64,000 nt of DNA from Eubacteriales bacterium. GTDB lineage: Bacteria > Bacillota > Clostridia > Lachnospirales > Lachnospiraceae. The translations under genes and the position numbers were made by a program. The stretch lies in contig JAUNGB010000009.1 in NCBI GenBank assembly GCA_030524715.1, positions 1 through 64,000 of the forward strand, written 5' to 3'. Positions 43,944 through 52,892 of the stretch are shown here, one piece after another (positions within the stretch are counted from its first letter, which is position 1; the number at the start of each line of letters is the position of its first letter). Below the pieces are notes generated by a model. That model saw only the letters and a program-made list of their open reading frames with translations. It was not told the origin of the DNA and searched no databases.

Positions 43944-45467
43944 ATGAATATCAGGGAGGCGAAGGAGGAAATCTGCAATACTCTGAGAGCCTATCATCAG
44001 AAGGATGAACAGAATCGTTATAAGTATCCTCTTATCCGCCAGCGGCCCATTTTGTTGATCGGTCCGCCCGGAATCGGGAAGACGGCAATTATGGAGCAGG
44101 CGGCAAGGGAGTGCGGCGTAGGACTGGTCGCTTATACGATTACGCATCATACAAGGCAGAGCGCCATCGGACTGCCTCACATTGAAACCAGGGTGTACGG
44201 CGGTATTCCGATGGAAGTTACGGAATATACCATGAGCGAGATCATTGCTTCCGTCTATGAGTGTATGGAACGGACAGGCAAGCAGGAAGGAATCCTGTTT
44301 ATTGATGAGATTAACTGTGTGTCTGAGACGCTTGCGCCGGTGCTGCTTCAGTTCCTTCAGAATAAGACTTTTGGAAGCCACAGAGTTCCGCCGGGATGGA
44401 TGATTGTGGCAGCGGGGAATCCGCCGGAGTATAATAAATCTGTCCGGGAATTTGACATCGTAACACTGGACAGAGTGAGAAAGATCGAAGTAGAGGCAGA
44501 CTGCGGCGTGTGGATGGAATATGCCTGGAGACAGCAGGTGCATGGCGCGGTCCTGTCGTATTTAAGTATAAAAAAAGAAAATTTTTATCTGGTGGAGAAT
44601 ACAGTTGACGGGAAATTTTTTGTAACTGCCAGAGGATGGGAGGATTTATCCGAGATTCTGAAAAGCTATGAAGAGTTTGGGATTCCCATAACAAAGGCTT
44701 TGGTCGTCCAGTATCTTCAGAAGGAGGAAATAGCAGGGGATTTTGCGGCTTACTATCAGCTATACCGTAAATATGGAACAGATTACGGTATTGGAGAAAT
44801 TCTGGACGGAACGCTGGAAAAAGAAGCTTATCAGGAGAAGATTTCCATGGCAAAAAAGGGAACCTTTGAGGAACGGTTTACGGTGGTAAATCTGGTGCTT
44901 GCCGCCCTTGACGGAAGCTTTTTACAATATGAATGGGAAGATGAAACTGTGTCGCTGCTGCATGAAGCTCTGGTGCATTTAAAGAAGTTTTTGGGAGAAA
45001 AAGGAGAAACGGAAGCCATTGACGAGTTTATCAGGAGCAGAGAAAGCAGTCTGAATATCAACAAAACGGCGGAACTGATTTCGGAGGAACGTCTGCGTAA
45101 AGAGGAATGGGTTTTGGAACAGCTCAGAGAGTACTGGCTTGTATTGAAAAAAGAGCATATTCATGGAACAGAGGAAGGATTTTCCAGGATTCGCCAACTG
45201 TTTGAAAACACAGTCGAGGCACGTAAAAGGACTGCCAAAAGAATTACAGAGCGGTTGGAAAGGGCATTTTCTTTTGTGGAGGACTGCTTTGAGGATGAGC
45301 AGGAGATGGTGCTTCTGGTGTCCGGGCTGACCCGGAATAAAAGGGCGGCGGCTTTTTTGAGTGTCCATGAAAGCGAGGCTTATTTACGGCAAAGTGAGAA
45401 GCTTTTATATAGAAAGAGAGAGAAGGAACTGCAGAAGGAGTGCCGGGAACTGATGAAGCAGTCCTGA
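43944..45467 (+). CDS. MoxR-type AAA+ ATPase
   Basis: A protein of 507 aa. AAA+ core in the first ~270 residues: Walker A GPPGIGKTA, Walker B GILFIDEINCVSE, and sensor 1 in IVAAGNPPEYNKS. The C-terminal ~230 residues are helical and specific to this group. It should form a ring that works with the VWA protein upstream, as in MoxR-VWA pairs. RBS AGGAGAG. It is followed by family B and C repeats. Confidence 0.85.
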   Translation: MNIREAKEEICNTLRAYHQKDEQNRYKYPLIRQRPILLIGPPGIGKTAIMEQAARECGVGLVAYTITHHTRQSAIGLPHIETRVYGGIPMEVTEYTMSEIIASVYECMERTGKQEGILFIDEINCVSETLAPVLLQFLQNKTFGSHRVPPGWMIVAAGNPPEYNKSVREFDIVTLDRVRKIEVEADCGVWMEYAWRQQVHGAVLSYLSIKKENFYLVENTVDGKFFVTARGWEDLSEILKSYEEFGIPITKALVVQYLQKEEIAGDFAAYYQLYRKYGTDYGIGEILDGTLEKEAYQEKISMAKKGTFEERFTVVNLVLAALDGSFLQYEWEDETVSLLHEALVHLKKFLGEKGETEAIDEFIRSRESSLNINKTAELISEERLRKEEWVLEQLREYWLVLKKEHIHGTEEGFSRIRQLFENTVEARKRTAKRITERLERAFSFVEDCFEDEQEMVLLVSGLTRNKRAAAFLSVHESEAYLRQSEKLLYRKREKELQKECRELMKQS

Positions 45468-45474
45468 GATATCA

Positions 45475-45555
45475 GATGTGCAGGGATTCGGTTGGGAATT
45501 ATGTCAGAATAGCTGATCCGAATTCAGCACCAGGACTCGCGAGCGAGTCTTGAAT
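45475..45555. repeat. Family B interspersed repeat, copy 3, expanded
   Basis: Starts ATATCAGATGTGCAGG and ends with the perfect palindrome GACTCGCGAGCGAGTC (45534-45549) and TTGAATAAG. About 45 bp of other sequence lies between the two halves. Confidence 0.6.
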
Positions 45556-45557
45556 AA

Positions 45558-45590
45558 GTTACTGTCCACACCTATGGCGTAAACAGTAAC
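45558..45590. repeat. Family C hairpin repeat, copy 1
   Basis: GTTACTGT (45558-45565) and ACAGTAAC (45583-45590) are exact complements around CACACCTATGGCGTAA. Relatives lie at 59380 and 62162, with parts at 60137 and 46517. Confidence 0.7.
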
Positions 45591-45688
45591 CTTGAATATA
45601 CTATAAAATATTGTAAAAACATATGAGAGTATTAAGATATATGATATAGATATACAATATATGATATAAGATAAAGGAGACAATACAG

Positions 45689-46462
45689 ATGAGAATTTTA
45701 TTTATCAGGCATGGCGACCCGGATTATGAGAATGACACACTGACAGAAAAGGGGCGCCGGGAAGCGGCGCTTTTGGCGGAAACCGCGGAATATTTAGGGC
45801 TTGGAGACTGTTATGTGTCTCCCCTTGGAAGGGCTCGGGATACGGCGTCTTACTCATTGAAAAAAACCGGAAAGACGGCGGAGACGAAGGAATGGCTGCA
45901 GGAATTTCCGGCTTTTGTGGATATTAACGGCTCTGAAGAGCTTATCAAAGCTTACCCGGATACGAAGAAGGATGGGGATAAGTATAAAAAAAGAATCGTA
46001 TGGGATATCTTGCCCTTTTACTGGACAGAGCATCCGGAGTATATGGCAAAGGACGGCTGGAGAAGCTCCGAGATCGCGCGCCGCGGGGATATAATCCCTC
46101 TGTATGATTCTGTTACGGGAGAGTTAGATAAACTTCTGGCAAAATATGGATATGTTCGTGAGAATGGGCATTATCGCGTAGAAAAGGAATTTAAGGGAAC
46201 CATTACCTGCTTCTGCCATTTTGGAGTGATCTGTGTCATGCTGTCACATTTATGGAATGTTTCCCCGTTCATCCTATGGCATAGTCTGTCTCTGGCGCCA
46301 ACCTCGGTCACAGAGGTGTTTACGGAGGAACGGGAGAAAGGGATCGCTTATTTCCGCGGCAGACGTACGGGGGATCTTTCGCATTTGTATGCAGGGCGGG
46401 AGGAACCGTCGTTTGCATGCAGGTTCTGTGAGGTTTACAGTAATTCTGATGAGAGACACTGA
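45689..46462 (+). CDS. Histidine phosphatase family protein
   Basis: A protein of 257 aa starting MRILFIRHGDPDYEND, with the RHG motif carrying the phosphohistidine. SPLGRARDT holds the second conserved arginine and CFCHFGVI the second catalytic histidine. This is the phosphoglycerate-mutase-like superfamily; the longer insertion makes a general phosphatase more likely than a glycolytic mutase. RBS AAAGGAGA. Confidence 0.88.
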   Translation: MRILFIRHGDPDYENDTLTEKGRREAALLAETAEYLGLGDCYVSPLGRARDTASYSLKKTGKTAETKEWLQEFPAFVDINGSEELIKAYPDTKKDGDKYKKRIVWDILPFYWTEHPEYMAKDGWRSSEIARRGDIIPLYDSVTGELDKLLAKYGYVRENGHYRVEKEFKGTITCFCHFGVICVMLSHLWNVSPFILWHSLSLAPTSVTEVFTEEREKGIAYFRGRRTGDLSHLYAGREEPSFACRFCEVYSNSDERH

Positions 46463-46487
46463 AGAGTGAGTCTTGAAGGTATTGAAA

Positions 46488-46544
46488 GGGACGCCGCAGC
46501 CAGTGCAATGCTTGGGAGTGAACAGTAATGCGGCGTCCTCTTTT
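46488..46544 (+). terminator. Terminator after the histidine phosphatase gene
   Basis: GGGACGCCGCA (46488-46498) pairs with TGCGGCGTCCTC (46529-46540), followed by TTTT. The loop contains GTGAACAGTAA, a piece of the family C repeat. Confidence 0.8.
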
Positions 46545-46574
46545 ACAATAATGATAAAAATAAGAACAATGTAA

Positions 46575-46617
46575 CAGGAAAGAGCAGGCATCCGCAGAAA
46601 GTCTCCGGGATACCTGC
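46575..46617 (-). terminator. Terminator of the sulfite/nitrite reductase gene
   Basis: On the minus strand GCAGGTATCC and GGATGCCTGC form a stem with one G-U pair (46584-46617), followed by TCTTTCC. It lies 10 bp after the stop codon. Confidence 0.65.
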
Positions 46618-46626
46618 ATGTGTTAC

Positions 46627-48159
46627 TTATTTGTTTATATACGGGGCGGCGATTTCCTGAATGCGGGTGGGCTGTGCCTGATACCATTCACTGTAGGATA
46701 AGCCGGCCTTTTCTATTTCAGTTCCCAGATCGTGAAGGAACTGAGGAATATCCTGTTCCGTGATGGTGCCAAGCTGTTCACCAAAGCGTTCCTGTCCTTC
46801 CGTATCATTTCCGTTGACAAAGAGAACGAAGGCAGATTCTGTTTTGCCGTTCACTTTCTTTGCACCGCCCCGGAAGCCGATTTCGCCGATCTGGTGGGTT
46901 CCGCAGGAGGAAGGACAGCCGGAAATATGGATTTTAGGAAGCGTGCCGTTTTTAAAGTTCCAGGTGCGGGATGCTTCTGTCAGAGTGCGGAGGAGTTTCT
47001 GGGAATCCCGGACTCCAATCTGGCAGATGGAGGCTCCGATGCAGGCCACGGAAGCTTCAAATTCACTGGAAGCGCCGTCGTTTGTAAGGGCAAGCAGGGT
47101 TTCTGCTTCGCTGCCGGTACAGTTGACAATGTAAAGAGTTTCATCGGGCGCCAGGCGAAGCTCGGTCAGGGGCATTTTACACATAGTATCATAAAGCTCA
47201 ATAAGCTTTTCCGGTGCGGGGCAGCCGCCGATGGGATGGTATTTTACTGCATACAGGCCGGGCTGCTTCTGAGGGATGGCCCTGCTGTCAGTCGGCTTGA
47301 TATCATCAGGAGTCTTACTGATTTCGTCAGGGGTAATGCTGATGGTAAGATCCTCTTCATTAAGAGCCTCTGCAAGTTTATCCTGAAATGCTTTGGCAAA
47401 GTCGGCCCCGAGAGTATCCTGCATATAGCGGGTGCGGGCTTTGGCACGGTTCTGGTAGTTGCCGTAGGTAGTAAAAAGCTTTACCATGGCTTTGATATAG
47501 TAGAGGATCTGGGAGCCGTCGATGGCTTCGGCAACTAAAATTCCCATTTTAGGGTTCGCGCCCAGGCCGCCTGCGCTGTAAACGTCAAAGGCGCCGTCCT
47601 TTCTGGCGACAAAGCCCAGATCACGGAAGGTGGCATGGGTTACGTTGGCGGGCGAGTTGGAAAAGCCAACCTTCAGCTTGCGGGGAAGCTTTACTGTGTG
47701 GATGAGTGTCATTAAATAATCAGAAGCAGCCCTTGCGTAAGGAGAAACGTCAAAATATTCGCCCTGCTCCACGCCGGACAGAGGGGAAACCATAACATTT
47801 CTCGGAAAATCTCCGCCCCCGCCTCTTGTTATGATTCCGTAATCCAGGGCTGCCGAAGCCAGATCACAGACAGCGTCCGCATTCAGATTGTGGAGCTGAA
47901 TCGTCTGGCAGGTGGTGAAATGTACCTTGTCGATGTTGTATTTTTTGATACTGTTTACCACAAAGGCCAGCTTGTCCTGGCTGATTCTGCCTCCCGGAAA
48001 GCGAAGGCGCAGCATACTTGCGGTTCCCCCTCTCTGGGCATAGCTTCCGAAGCCGCCTGAGAAGCCCTTATAATCCTTGGTGCTGACTTCGCCAGTATAA
48101 AATTGTCTGGTTACGGTCTCAAATTCTTTATACTCCTGTTTCCATTCTTCAATCTGCAT
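46627..48159 (-). CDS. Nitrite/sulfite reductase, siroheme and [4Fe-4S] type
   Basis: A protein of 510 aa. The iron-sulfur/siroheme ligands are seen as Cys-x5-Cys in ACIGASICQIG and Cys-x3-Cys in SGCPSSCGTHQIGEIGF. The N-terminal part has the ferredoxin-like half domains (LRLRFPGGRISQDKL, FTTCQTIQLHNL). It reduces sulfite or nitrite by six electrons, probably with ferredoxin. Start at 48159 after AAAAAGGAGA. No partner subunit adjacent; which substrate it uses cannot be decided here. Confidence 0.88.
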   Translation of the reverse strand: MQIEEWKQEYKEFETVTRQFYTGEVSTKDYKGFSGGFGSYAQRGGTASMLRLRFPGGRISQDKLAFVVNSIKKYNIDKVHFTTCQTIQLHNLNADAVCDLASAALDYGIITRGGGGDFPRNVMVSPLSGVEQGEYFDVSPYARAASDYLMTLIHTVKLPRKLKVGFSNSPANVTHATFRDLGFVARKDGAFDVYSAGGLGANPKMGILVAEAIDGSQILYYIKAMVKLFTTYGNYQNRAKARTRYMQDTLGADFAKAFQDKLAEALNEEDLTISITPDEISKTPDDIKPTDSRAIPQKQPGLYAVKYHPIGGCPAPEKLIELYDTMCKMPLTELRLAPDETLYIVNCTGSEAETLLALTNDGASSEFEASVACIGASICQIGVRDSQKLLRTLTEASRTWNFKNGTLPKIHISGCPSSCGTHQIGEIGFRGGAKKVNGKTESAFVLFVNGNDTEGQERFGEQLGTITEQDIPQFLHDLGTEIEKAGLSYSEWYQAQPTRIQEIAAPYINK

Positions 48160-48229
48160 AATATTCTCCTTTTTGACAGCAGTTTTGCTCTTCATTGGCA
48201 GAGAAGCGCTGTTTTTTTCTTTAAGTATT

Positions 48230-48258
48230 ATTATAGTATAGACAGCGGGCTGTGTAAA
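48230..48258 (-). promoter_or_regulatory. Promoter of the sulfite/nitrite reductase gene
   Basis: Read on the minus strand: TTTACA (48258-48253), a 17-bp spacer and TATAAT (48235-48230). This gives a 5' leader of about 65 nt. The rest of 48260-48479 shows nothing else clear. Confidence 0.7.
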
Positions 48259-48479
48259 ATACTTTTTTGAACGCAGATAAGCATTTTCCCATTTCAAGTA
48301 TAAAAGAGGTTTTATGATCTGTTTGGGTAAAAACGATCTTGCAAATAACTGTTTTGCCGGTAATGTGCCTGTGAAGTTTTGTCAAATGATTATTCAGGAT
48401 GGACCGGTTTTGATGTAAGCAAAAGAATATTTGGGGTTGGTAAACTGTCACAGAAATGCGGTAGGGCATAAAAAAGATA

Positions 48480-48508
48480 TTGACATATAGTACTAAATAT
48501 GGTACTAT
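48480..48508 (+). promoter_or_regulatory. Promoter and operator of the hicAB pair
   Basis: TTGACA (48480-48485), 17 bp, TACTAT (48503-48508). The near-palindrome TAGTACTAAATATGGTACTA lies between and over the boxes, where HicB or the HicAB complex would bind for autorepression. Confidence 0.7.
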
Positions 48509-48529
48509 AAATTAAAGGAGAGTGAGAAA

Positions 48530-48757
48530 GTGCCAAGCGTAGAAAAAATCATTGAAAAGATGAAGCGACAGCCTAATGGCATCAGACCGGAGGAAGCTGA
48601 AAAAGTGTTGAAGGCATACGGATATGAGCCAGTAAGGCAACGAGGAAGCCATAAACAGTATCTTAATGGTAAGACTGGTGATCTGACAACGATCAAGCAG
48701 GAAACTCCATTAAAAAAGGCTTATGTGGTAGACATTTTAAATCGAATAGGGGAGTAA
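48530..48757 (+). CDS. hicA: HicA family mRNA interferase toxin
   Basis: A protein of 75 aa, GTG start at 48530 after AAAGGAGAG. The dsRBD-like HicA fold is seen in VLKAYGYEPVRQRGSHKQYLN with the catalytic histidine in GSHKQY. It is slightly longer than the shortest HicA proteins because of an N-terminal helix (EEAEKVL). The antitoxin gene follows 48 bp downstream. Confidence 0.9.
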   Translation: MPSVEKIIEKMKRQPNGIRPEEAEKVLKAYGYEPVRQRGSHKQYLNGKTGDLTTIKQETPLKKAYVVDILNRIGE

Positions 48758-48805
48758 AGCCCCTTGTTCGGTATTATAATATAAAAGTAATAGAAAGGGG
48801 CATGA

Positions 48806-49153
48806 ATGATGGAAGTAAAAGATTATATGACATTACCGTATACAAGGCTGGTTCAGGAAATAAATGATGAGAGTGGGCATTATTATTATGGCAGAATTTT
48901 GGAACTGGATGGATGCCAGAGTACGGGCGACACCTTGGATGAGCTGTATGAATCACTGAACGAAGCGATGGAAGGATATCTGGAAGTAAAGCTGGAAAAT
49001 AATTTGCCCATCCCCGTTCCGGAAAAGCCAAGTTCTTACAGCGGAAAATTTAACGTAAGGCTTCCGAAGTCTTTGCATCAGCGGCTTGCAATCGAGGCGG
49101 AAAAGGAAGGCGTCAGCCTGAATCAACTGGTCTTGTATAAGCTGGCGTTGTAA
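48806..49153 (+). CDS. hicB: HicB family antitoxin
   Basis: A protein of 115 aa. The N-terminal HicB domain is YGRILELDGCQSTGDTLDEL and ESLNEAMEGYLE. The C-terminal ~40 residues are a ribbon-helix-helix DNA-binding part (FNVRLPKSLHQRLAIEAEKE). ATG at 48806 (a second Met follows) after GAAAGGGG. It neutralises HicA and represses the operon. Confidence 0.92.
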   Translation: MMEVKDYMTLPYTRLVQEINDESGHYYYGRILELDGCQSTGDTLDELYESLNEAMEGYLEVKLENNLPIPVPEKPSSYSGKFNVRLPKSLHQRLAIEAEKEGVSLNQLVLYKLAL

Positions 49154-49171
49154 AAAAATAATCTGGAAAAT

Positions 49172-49202
49172 AGCTATCAGTCAAAGGGCTGGTAGCTTTT
49201 TT
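49172..49202 (+). terminator. Terminator of hicAB
   Basis: AGCTATCAG (49172-49180) pairs with CTGGTAGCT (49189-49197) with one G-U pair, followed by TTTTTT. Confidence 0.85.
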
Positions 49203-49460
49203 ATGGAAATGTCCTGGATGTTTCCGTGGTGGCGGAAGCATCCCTGCACCATGAGACGCGCAGGATAGATGGGGCTTGGGTGTTTTTCCCTCTTGCCGGA
49301 CGCAGATCATGTAGCTTATGGACCCGACAAGGTGGTGAAACTCTGTAGGGTCAAAGAGTATATTCAGTTCTGTTAGTTTTCCTTTCCGGCCAATGATGAT
49401 ATGATATTTTACATCGAGCAGACGCTCAAAGGCTTTTGCGCAGGTCTTTAGATAATCCAT
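49201..49460 (-). pseudogene. Frameshifted PBECR4-like nuclease-domain gene
   Basis: From ATG at 49460 the minus strand encodes MDYLKTCAKAFERLLDVKYH, then IIGRKGKLTELNILFDPTEF and HHLVG. This resembles the PBECR4 family (barnase/EndoU/RelE-like nucleases of phages and mobile elements). At about 49318 the frame is lost; in the next frame it continues HKLHDLRPARGKNTQ, the expected continuation, to a stop at 49201. A single-base deletion explains this. Family naming is by memory of the pattern. Confidence 0.5.
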
Positions 49461-49489
49461 TGCGTACTTCTGTTTTTGATATGTATGGT

Positions 49490-49663
49490 TAAAAAAACCG
49501 CCCTGCATCTGCAGAACGGTTATGAGCATTTTCTTTCGACCAGAGCCTACTCCGGTTTGAGGTTTCCCTGAACACCCCTTCTTGAAAGTTCCGCATAACA
49601 AGGCATTCTGGTACGCTGTTATGCTTCAACGCTTGGACAGACACACGCCGTTGCCTGTCTGGT
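49490..49663 (-). ncRNA. Probable small structured RNA of about 175 nt, unidentified
   Basis: On the minus strand a near-consensus promoter (TTAACA 49698-49693, 17 bp, TATAAT 49675-49670) is followed by successive stems: CAGACA/TGTCTG, GCATAACA/TGTTATGC, an ACC.GAG/CTC.GGT stem and a final AACCGTTCTGCA/TGCAGGGCGGTT stem with seven Ts (terminator, 49521-49491). No good ORF with a ribosome site is inside. It does not match an RNA family that I can name. Confidence 0.55.
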
Positions 49664-49705
49664 ACTATTATTATATGTGGAATGCAAAAATATGTTAAGG
49701 AAAAT

Positions 49706-49806
49706 AAAAAAGCCCGCCAGAGTTGTTTCATGATTTTATGAAGCATCCTCAATTATTGAACCTGATATTAGTTTATTCAGAAAACAGCCCGACGGGTATC
49801 TTTTTA
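49706..49806. terminator. Possible long bulged terminator below the esterase gene
   Basis: AGCCCG (49711-49716) can pair with CGGGT (49793-49797) around an inner TTCAT/ATGAA hairpin, with A-rich and T-rich flanks. It would stop transcripts from the esterase before the small RNA. Weak by eye. Between 49807 and 49884 nothing is seen. Confidence 0.35.
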
Positions 49807-49884
49807 ATTTTTCTTCACTATCTGCTGTTCACATCCGGTAAAAAACGCAAAATCTCCATTCCTTTTTATCCCGGGAATTCAAGA

Positions 49885-51402
49885 TTAGTTTTCAAGTATC
49901 TTCCAGGCCTGCTTCAGCATATAATCTACAATAAAGTGTCTTTGTTCGTTCCAAGGAACTTTAATCATACCGACTGATTTGCCCAATTCCATGAACATAT
50001 CTTTTTTCGAATCGTATTTTTCCCAAGTTGGAAGACCTTCGCCGTTTGGATTACCGGTTTTTATAAAATTAGTCCAATAAGCAGTGATTGTTTTGGAAAG
50101 GTCATAGTCACTGCCATCAAAGGGTCTCCCGGTCTCTTTCATTGTTTCAAAAACGTAGGGCAGTTCAGCGCCATGACAAGCACCGTAGTTTTCAGGACCC
50201 GGAAGTGGTTTGGTGTAATAATATTGATAAAAATTGTTGCCTCCTCTTGAAGCTTCCAAAGCCTGCCATCCGAGAAGCGCTGTCAATTTATCATTGTTAT
50301 ACTGCTCAAAAACAGTCTGCAGGACTTTTGATTCCGTTTCCGCATGAACGGTTTTGAGATAACCTTCTGGATCATCTTTGAAGAATGTATTAGCAAACCA
50401 GGAGATTCTGTTGGGATCTTTGCTGAGGAATCCGGTCATATTACCTGTTTCGCTACAGTTACTTCCACACAGGAAGTGTACTTTATGATATGCGCCGGAC
50501 ATAATGCTGGAAATTGTACCAAGAGGGAGAACATATCCGTCTGTTTTAGGAAACCATGGCGCTTTAGTAGAGGTTTTGGCAAAAATCAGTTTTTTCGTAA
50601 TCTCCATAGCATCAAGTTTTCTTGCTTCTTTAATAGAAGATACACCAAGCTGGGCCAAATATTCAATTCCCTCCTGTTCTGCATCTTCCATACTTTGTTC
50701 GTCCTGATAGTACATAGCACTCAGCCCTGCTGTACTTTGGATGATTGCCTGTTGAAAATAGCCTTTGGTTAATGGAGTAGTGCACATGGTCATGACAGAA
50801 TGTGCTCCCGCAGACTGCCCGATCAAAGTAATTCTTTCAGGATCGCCACCAAAAGCATCAATATTCTCATGTACCCATTTTAGTGCTTCTATCTGATCCA
50901 GAGTACCATAATTTCCGCAAATATTACGATCATTTTCCGTAGCCAGTTCGGGATGACATAAGAAGCCGATCGGGCCAACCCGGTAATTAAAACTGACCAT
51001 AACGACTCCTCGCATGGCAAAGCCCTCTCCGTTGACCTGCAGATTAGTGATTGAACCGGTTCGATAGGAACCGCCATAAATCCAGACCAGTACAGGAAGC
51101 TTTTCGCCCGGCTTTTCCGCCGGAGTCCAGACATTTAAATAAAGACAATCTTCCTGTGCAGGCCATATACCCTTTCCGTAAAAAAGTGCTTCCTCCCCTT
51201 CAATGACCTGACAGGGCATTGCGCGATAGGAATCTGCATAATAAATCCCAGTCCAAGGTTCTACAGGCTGTGGTTCTTTCCATCGAAGTTCTCCAACAGG
51301 AGGCTTTGCATAGGGAATTCCCTTAAAGACGGAAACTCTATTGCTGTAGCTTGGAAGACCTTTAAAAAGGCCGTTTTTTGTCTGTACTAATGTAAGCGCC
51401 AT
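49885..51402 (-). CDS. Type-B carboxylesterase/lipase family protein
   Basis: A protein of 505 aa with the alpha/beta-hydrolase features of type-B carboxylesterases: oxyanion-hole region VWIYGGSYRTGS, NYRVGPIGFL, FGGDPERITLIGQSAGAHSV with the nucleophile serine, and the catalytic histidine in GACHGAELPYVF. The nucleophile elbow is GQSAG, where GESAG is common. No signal peptide, so cytoplasmic. It lies 20 bp after a permease, so ester substrates may be imported by that carrier. Confidence 0.88.
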   Translation of the reverse strand: MALTLVQTKNGLFKGLPSYSNRVSVFKGIPYAKPPVGELRWKEPQPVEPWTGIYYADSYRAMPCQVIEGEEALFYGKGIWPAQEDCLYLNVWTPAEKPGEKLPVLVWIYGGSYRTGSITNLQVNGEGFAMRGVVMVSFNYRVGPIGFLCHPELATENDRNICGNYGTLDQIEALKWVHENIDAFGGDPERITLIGQSAGAHSVMTMCTTPLTKGYFQQAIIQSTAGLSAMYYQDEQSMEDAEQEGIEYLAQLGVSSIKEARKLDAMEITKKLIFAKTSTKAPWFPKTDGYVLPLGTISSIMSGAYHKVHFLCGSNCSETGNMTGFLSKDPNRISWFANTFFKDDPEGYLKTVHAETESKVLQTVFEQYNNDKLTALLGWQALEASRGGNNFYQYYYTKPLPGPENYGACHGAELPYVFETMKETGRPFDGSDYDLSKTITAYWTNFIKTGNPNGEGLPTWEKYDSKKDMFMELGKSVGMIKVPWNEQRHFIVDYMLKQAWKILEN

Positions 51403-51422
51403 GTATCATCTTCCTTTCTTAA

Positions 51423-52892
51423 TTAGATAACTGCCAGAATGCTGCAGACGGCAACAGTTACTATAATCCATATTCCCAAAACACAAATACCTTTAGTCCA
51501 TATAAATTTATTATCCATATTATCGCGGTTCAGCAGAATGGCAGCCTGACCGCTGGATGCGAATGTTAGAAACGCAACCTGTGAGGACATGGTGACTGCT
51601 ACTGCCACTGCAGTAATGTTGAAGCCGGTTGCTACTATCGGGCTTGCTACGGCCGCACAGAGAGCTGCTATAACATACCCGGTTGCGGTATTGGAGAAGA
51701 AGTTGGTTAAAACTACCGTAAGGATAGTTGCTAAAACTAAAAGAACAAATCCGTTGGAATTTCCAAGAATCCTTCCAAGGATATTGGAAAGCCATGCTTT
51801 AACACCAAATTCATCATTGACTAATTGCCCGCCGATACATGCCATAGAGGCGATTGCCATTACAATCGGCCAGTTCACTCCTTCCTTGAAAGCCTGCGCA
51901 GGTTCAAAAATCTGTTCACCGTCTACACGTACTAAGGTTAAAATTGCAAGCGTAAGTGTTATGAAAAGAACTGGCCCAAGTTCCTTCAATCCTGTGAGAA
52001 TACCAATTTCAGGCCAGAAGGAAGCTGTAAATGAATAAACAGCAATAACAAGGAATGCAATTAAAGGATATAACTGTCTACGGGTCAGTTTAGTATTTTC
52101 ATTACCAAGAGTGTCGCGAAGATCAATCTTTTTAAATATGTTAATGTCACATTTAAAAAGATACTGCATAGCCAGAGGATAAACAATACAGAAAACAAGA
52201 AGCAGTGCCCAGGCGGTAATGACAAAATCCAACCCTAAAACATTTGTTCCGGCTGCATCAACAAAGTACTGATTGATCGATAGATTGACGGCTTGCATAC
52301 TTCCTGTTGCTATGGGTGCTGTACACATAACAATGTATGCACCGAGGGAAAGCAATTTTGCTATATTACTGTTGTGATCAACACCAGCTTCATCATAGAT
52401 TCCTTCAAGCAGCGGAAGAAATACCATCAGAGCACCCCAGACGCCCATGAATGCACTTGCAACTGAAATTGCCGCCAGAAGAATTATAAGCATCAGAATC
52501 GGAGCTTTCTGAGTGATTTTACGGGTAAGAAGAAATCTGGCAATTGTTTCACCGGTTCCATCGCGGACGATAACATAGCAAAGCGCACAAAGTACAATGA
52601 CCTGCCAAATAATGGACATGCCCATAAATTCGGAAATAACCTCGTTAGGTGTATAAATTCCGTATAATACCAGAGCGCCCATGGAGCACATTGCTGTAAG
52701 AATCAGGTCACGGTTGGTTAAGAAGCCGATAATACATCCGATGAAAATGCAGACGATACTAACACCGTTCTGCGTGATTACAGAATCCTGTGGAGAAATG
52801 ATTGCTGGTAATAGGTACAATGCAAGCAGCATGGCAATCGTTCCAATATAATAGGTTTTGCTGTTATAGTGCTTAGGTTTTGTTTTGTTCAT
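51423..52892 (-). CDS. SLC13/DASS-like anion permease
   Basis: A protein of 489 aa with about twelve membrane segments, of the ion-transporter superfamily that includes SLC13 and CitT proteins. Visible pieces are GVWGALMVFLPLLEGI, an SNTATGYVIAAL stretch near the second half and QVAFLTFASSGQAAIL. The start at 52892 after AAAGGAGATAC is preferred over an upstream codon. Likely imports an organic anion. In an operon with the esterase and downstream of a MerR gene on the same strand. Confidence 0.75.
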   Translation of the reverse strand: MNKTKPKHYNSKTYYIGTIAMLLALYLLPAIISPQDSVITQNGVSIVCIFIGCIIGFLTNRDLILTAMCSMGALVLYGIYTPNEVISEFMGMSIIWQVIVLCALCYVIVRDGTGETIARFLLTRKITQKAPILMLIILLAAISVASAFMGVWGALMVFLPLLEGIYDEAGVDHNSNIAKLLSLGAYIVMCTAPIATGSMQAVNLSINQYFVDAAGTNVLGLDFVITAWALLLVFCIVYPLAMQYLFKCDINIFKKIDLRDTLGNENTKLTRRQLYPLIAFLVIAVYSFTASFWPEIGILTGLKELGPVLFITLTLAILTLVRVDGEQIFEPAQAFKEGVNWPIVMAIASMACIGGQLVNDEFGVKAWLSNILGRILGNSNGFVLLVLATILTVVLTNFFSNTATGYVIAALCAAVASPIVATGFNITAVAVAVTMSSQVAFLTFASSGQAAILLNRDNMDNKFIWTKGICVLGIWIIVTVAVCSILAVI

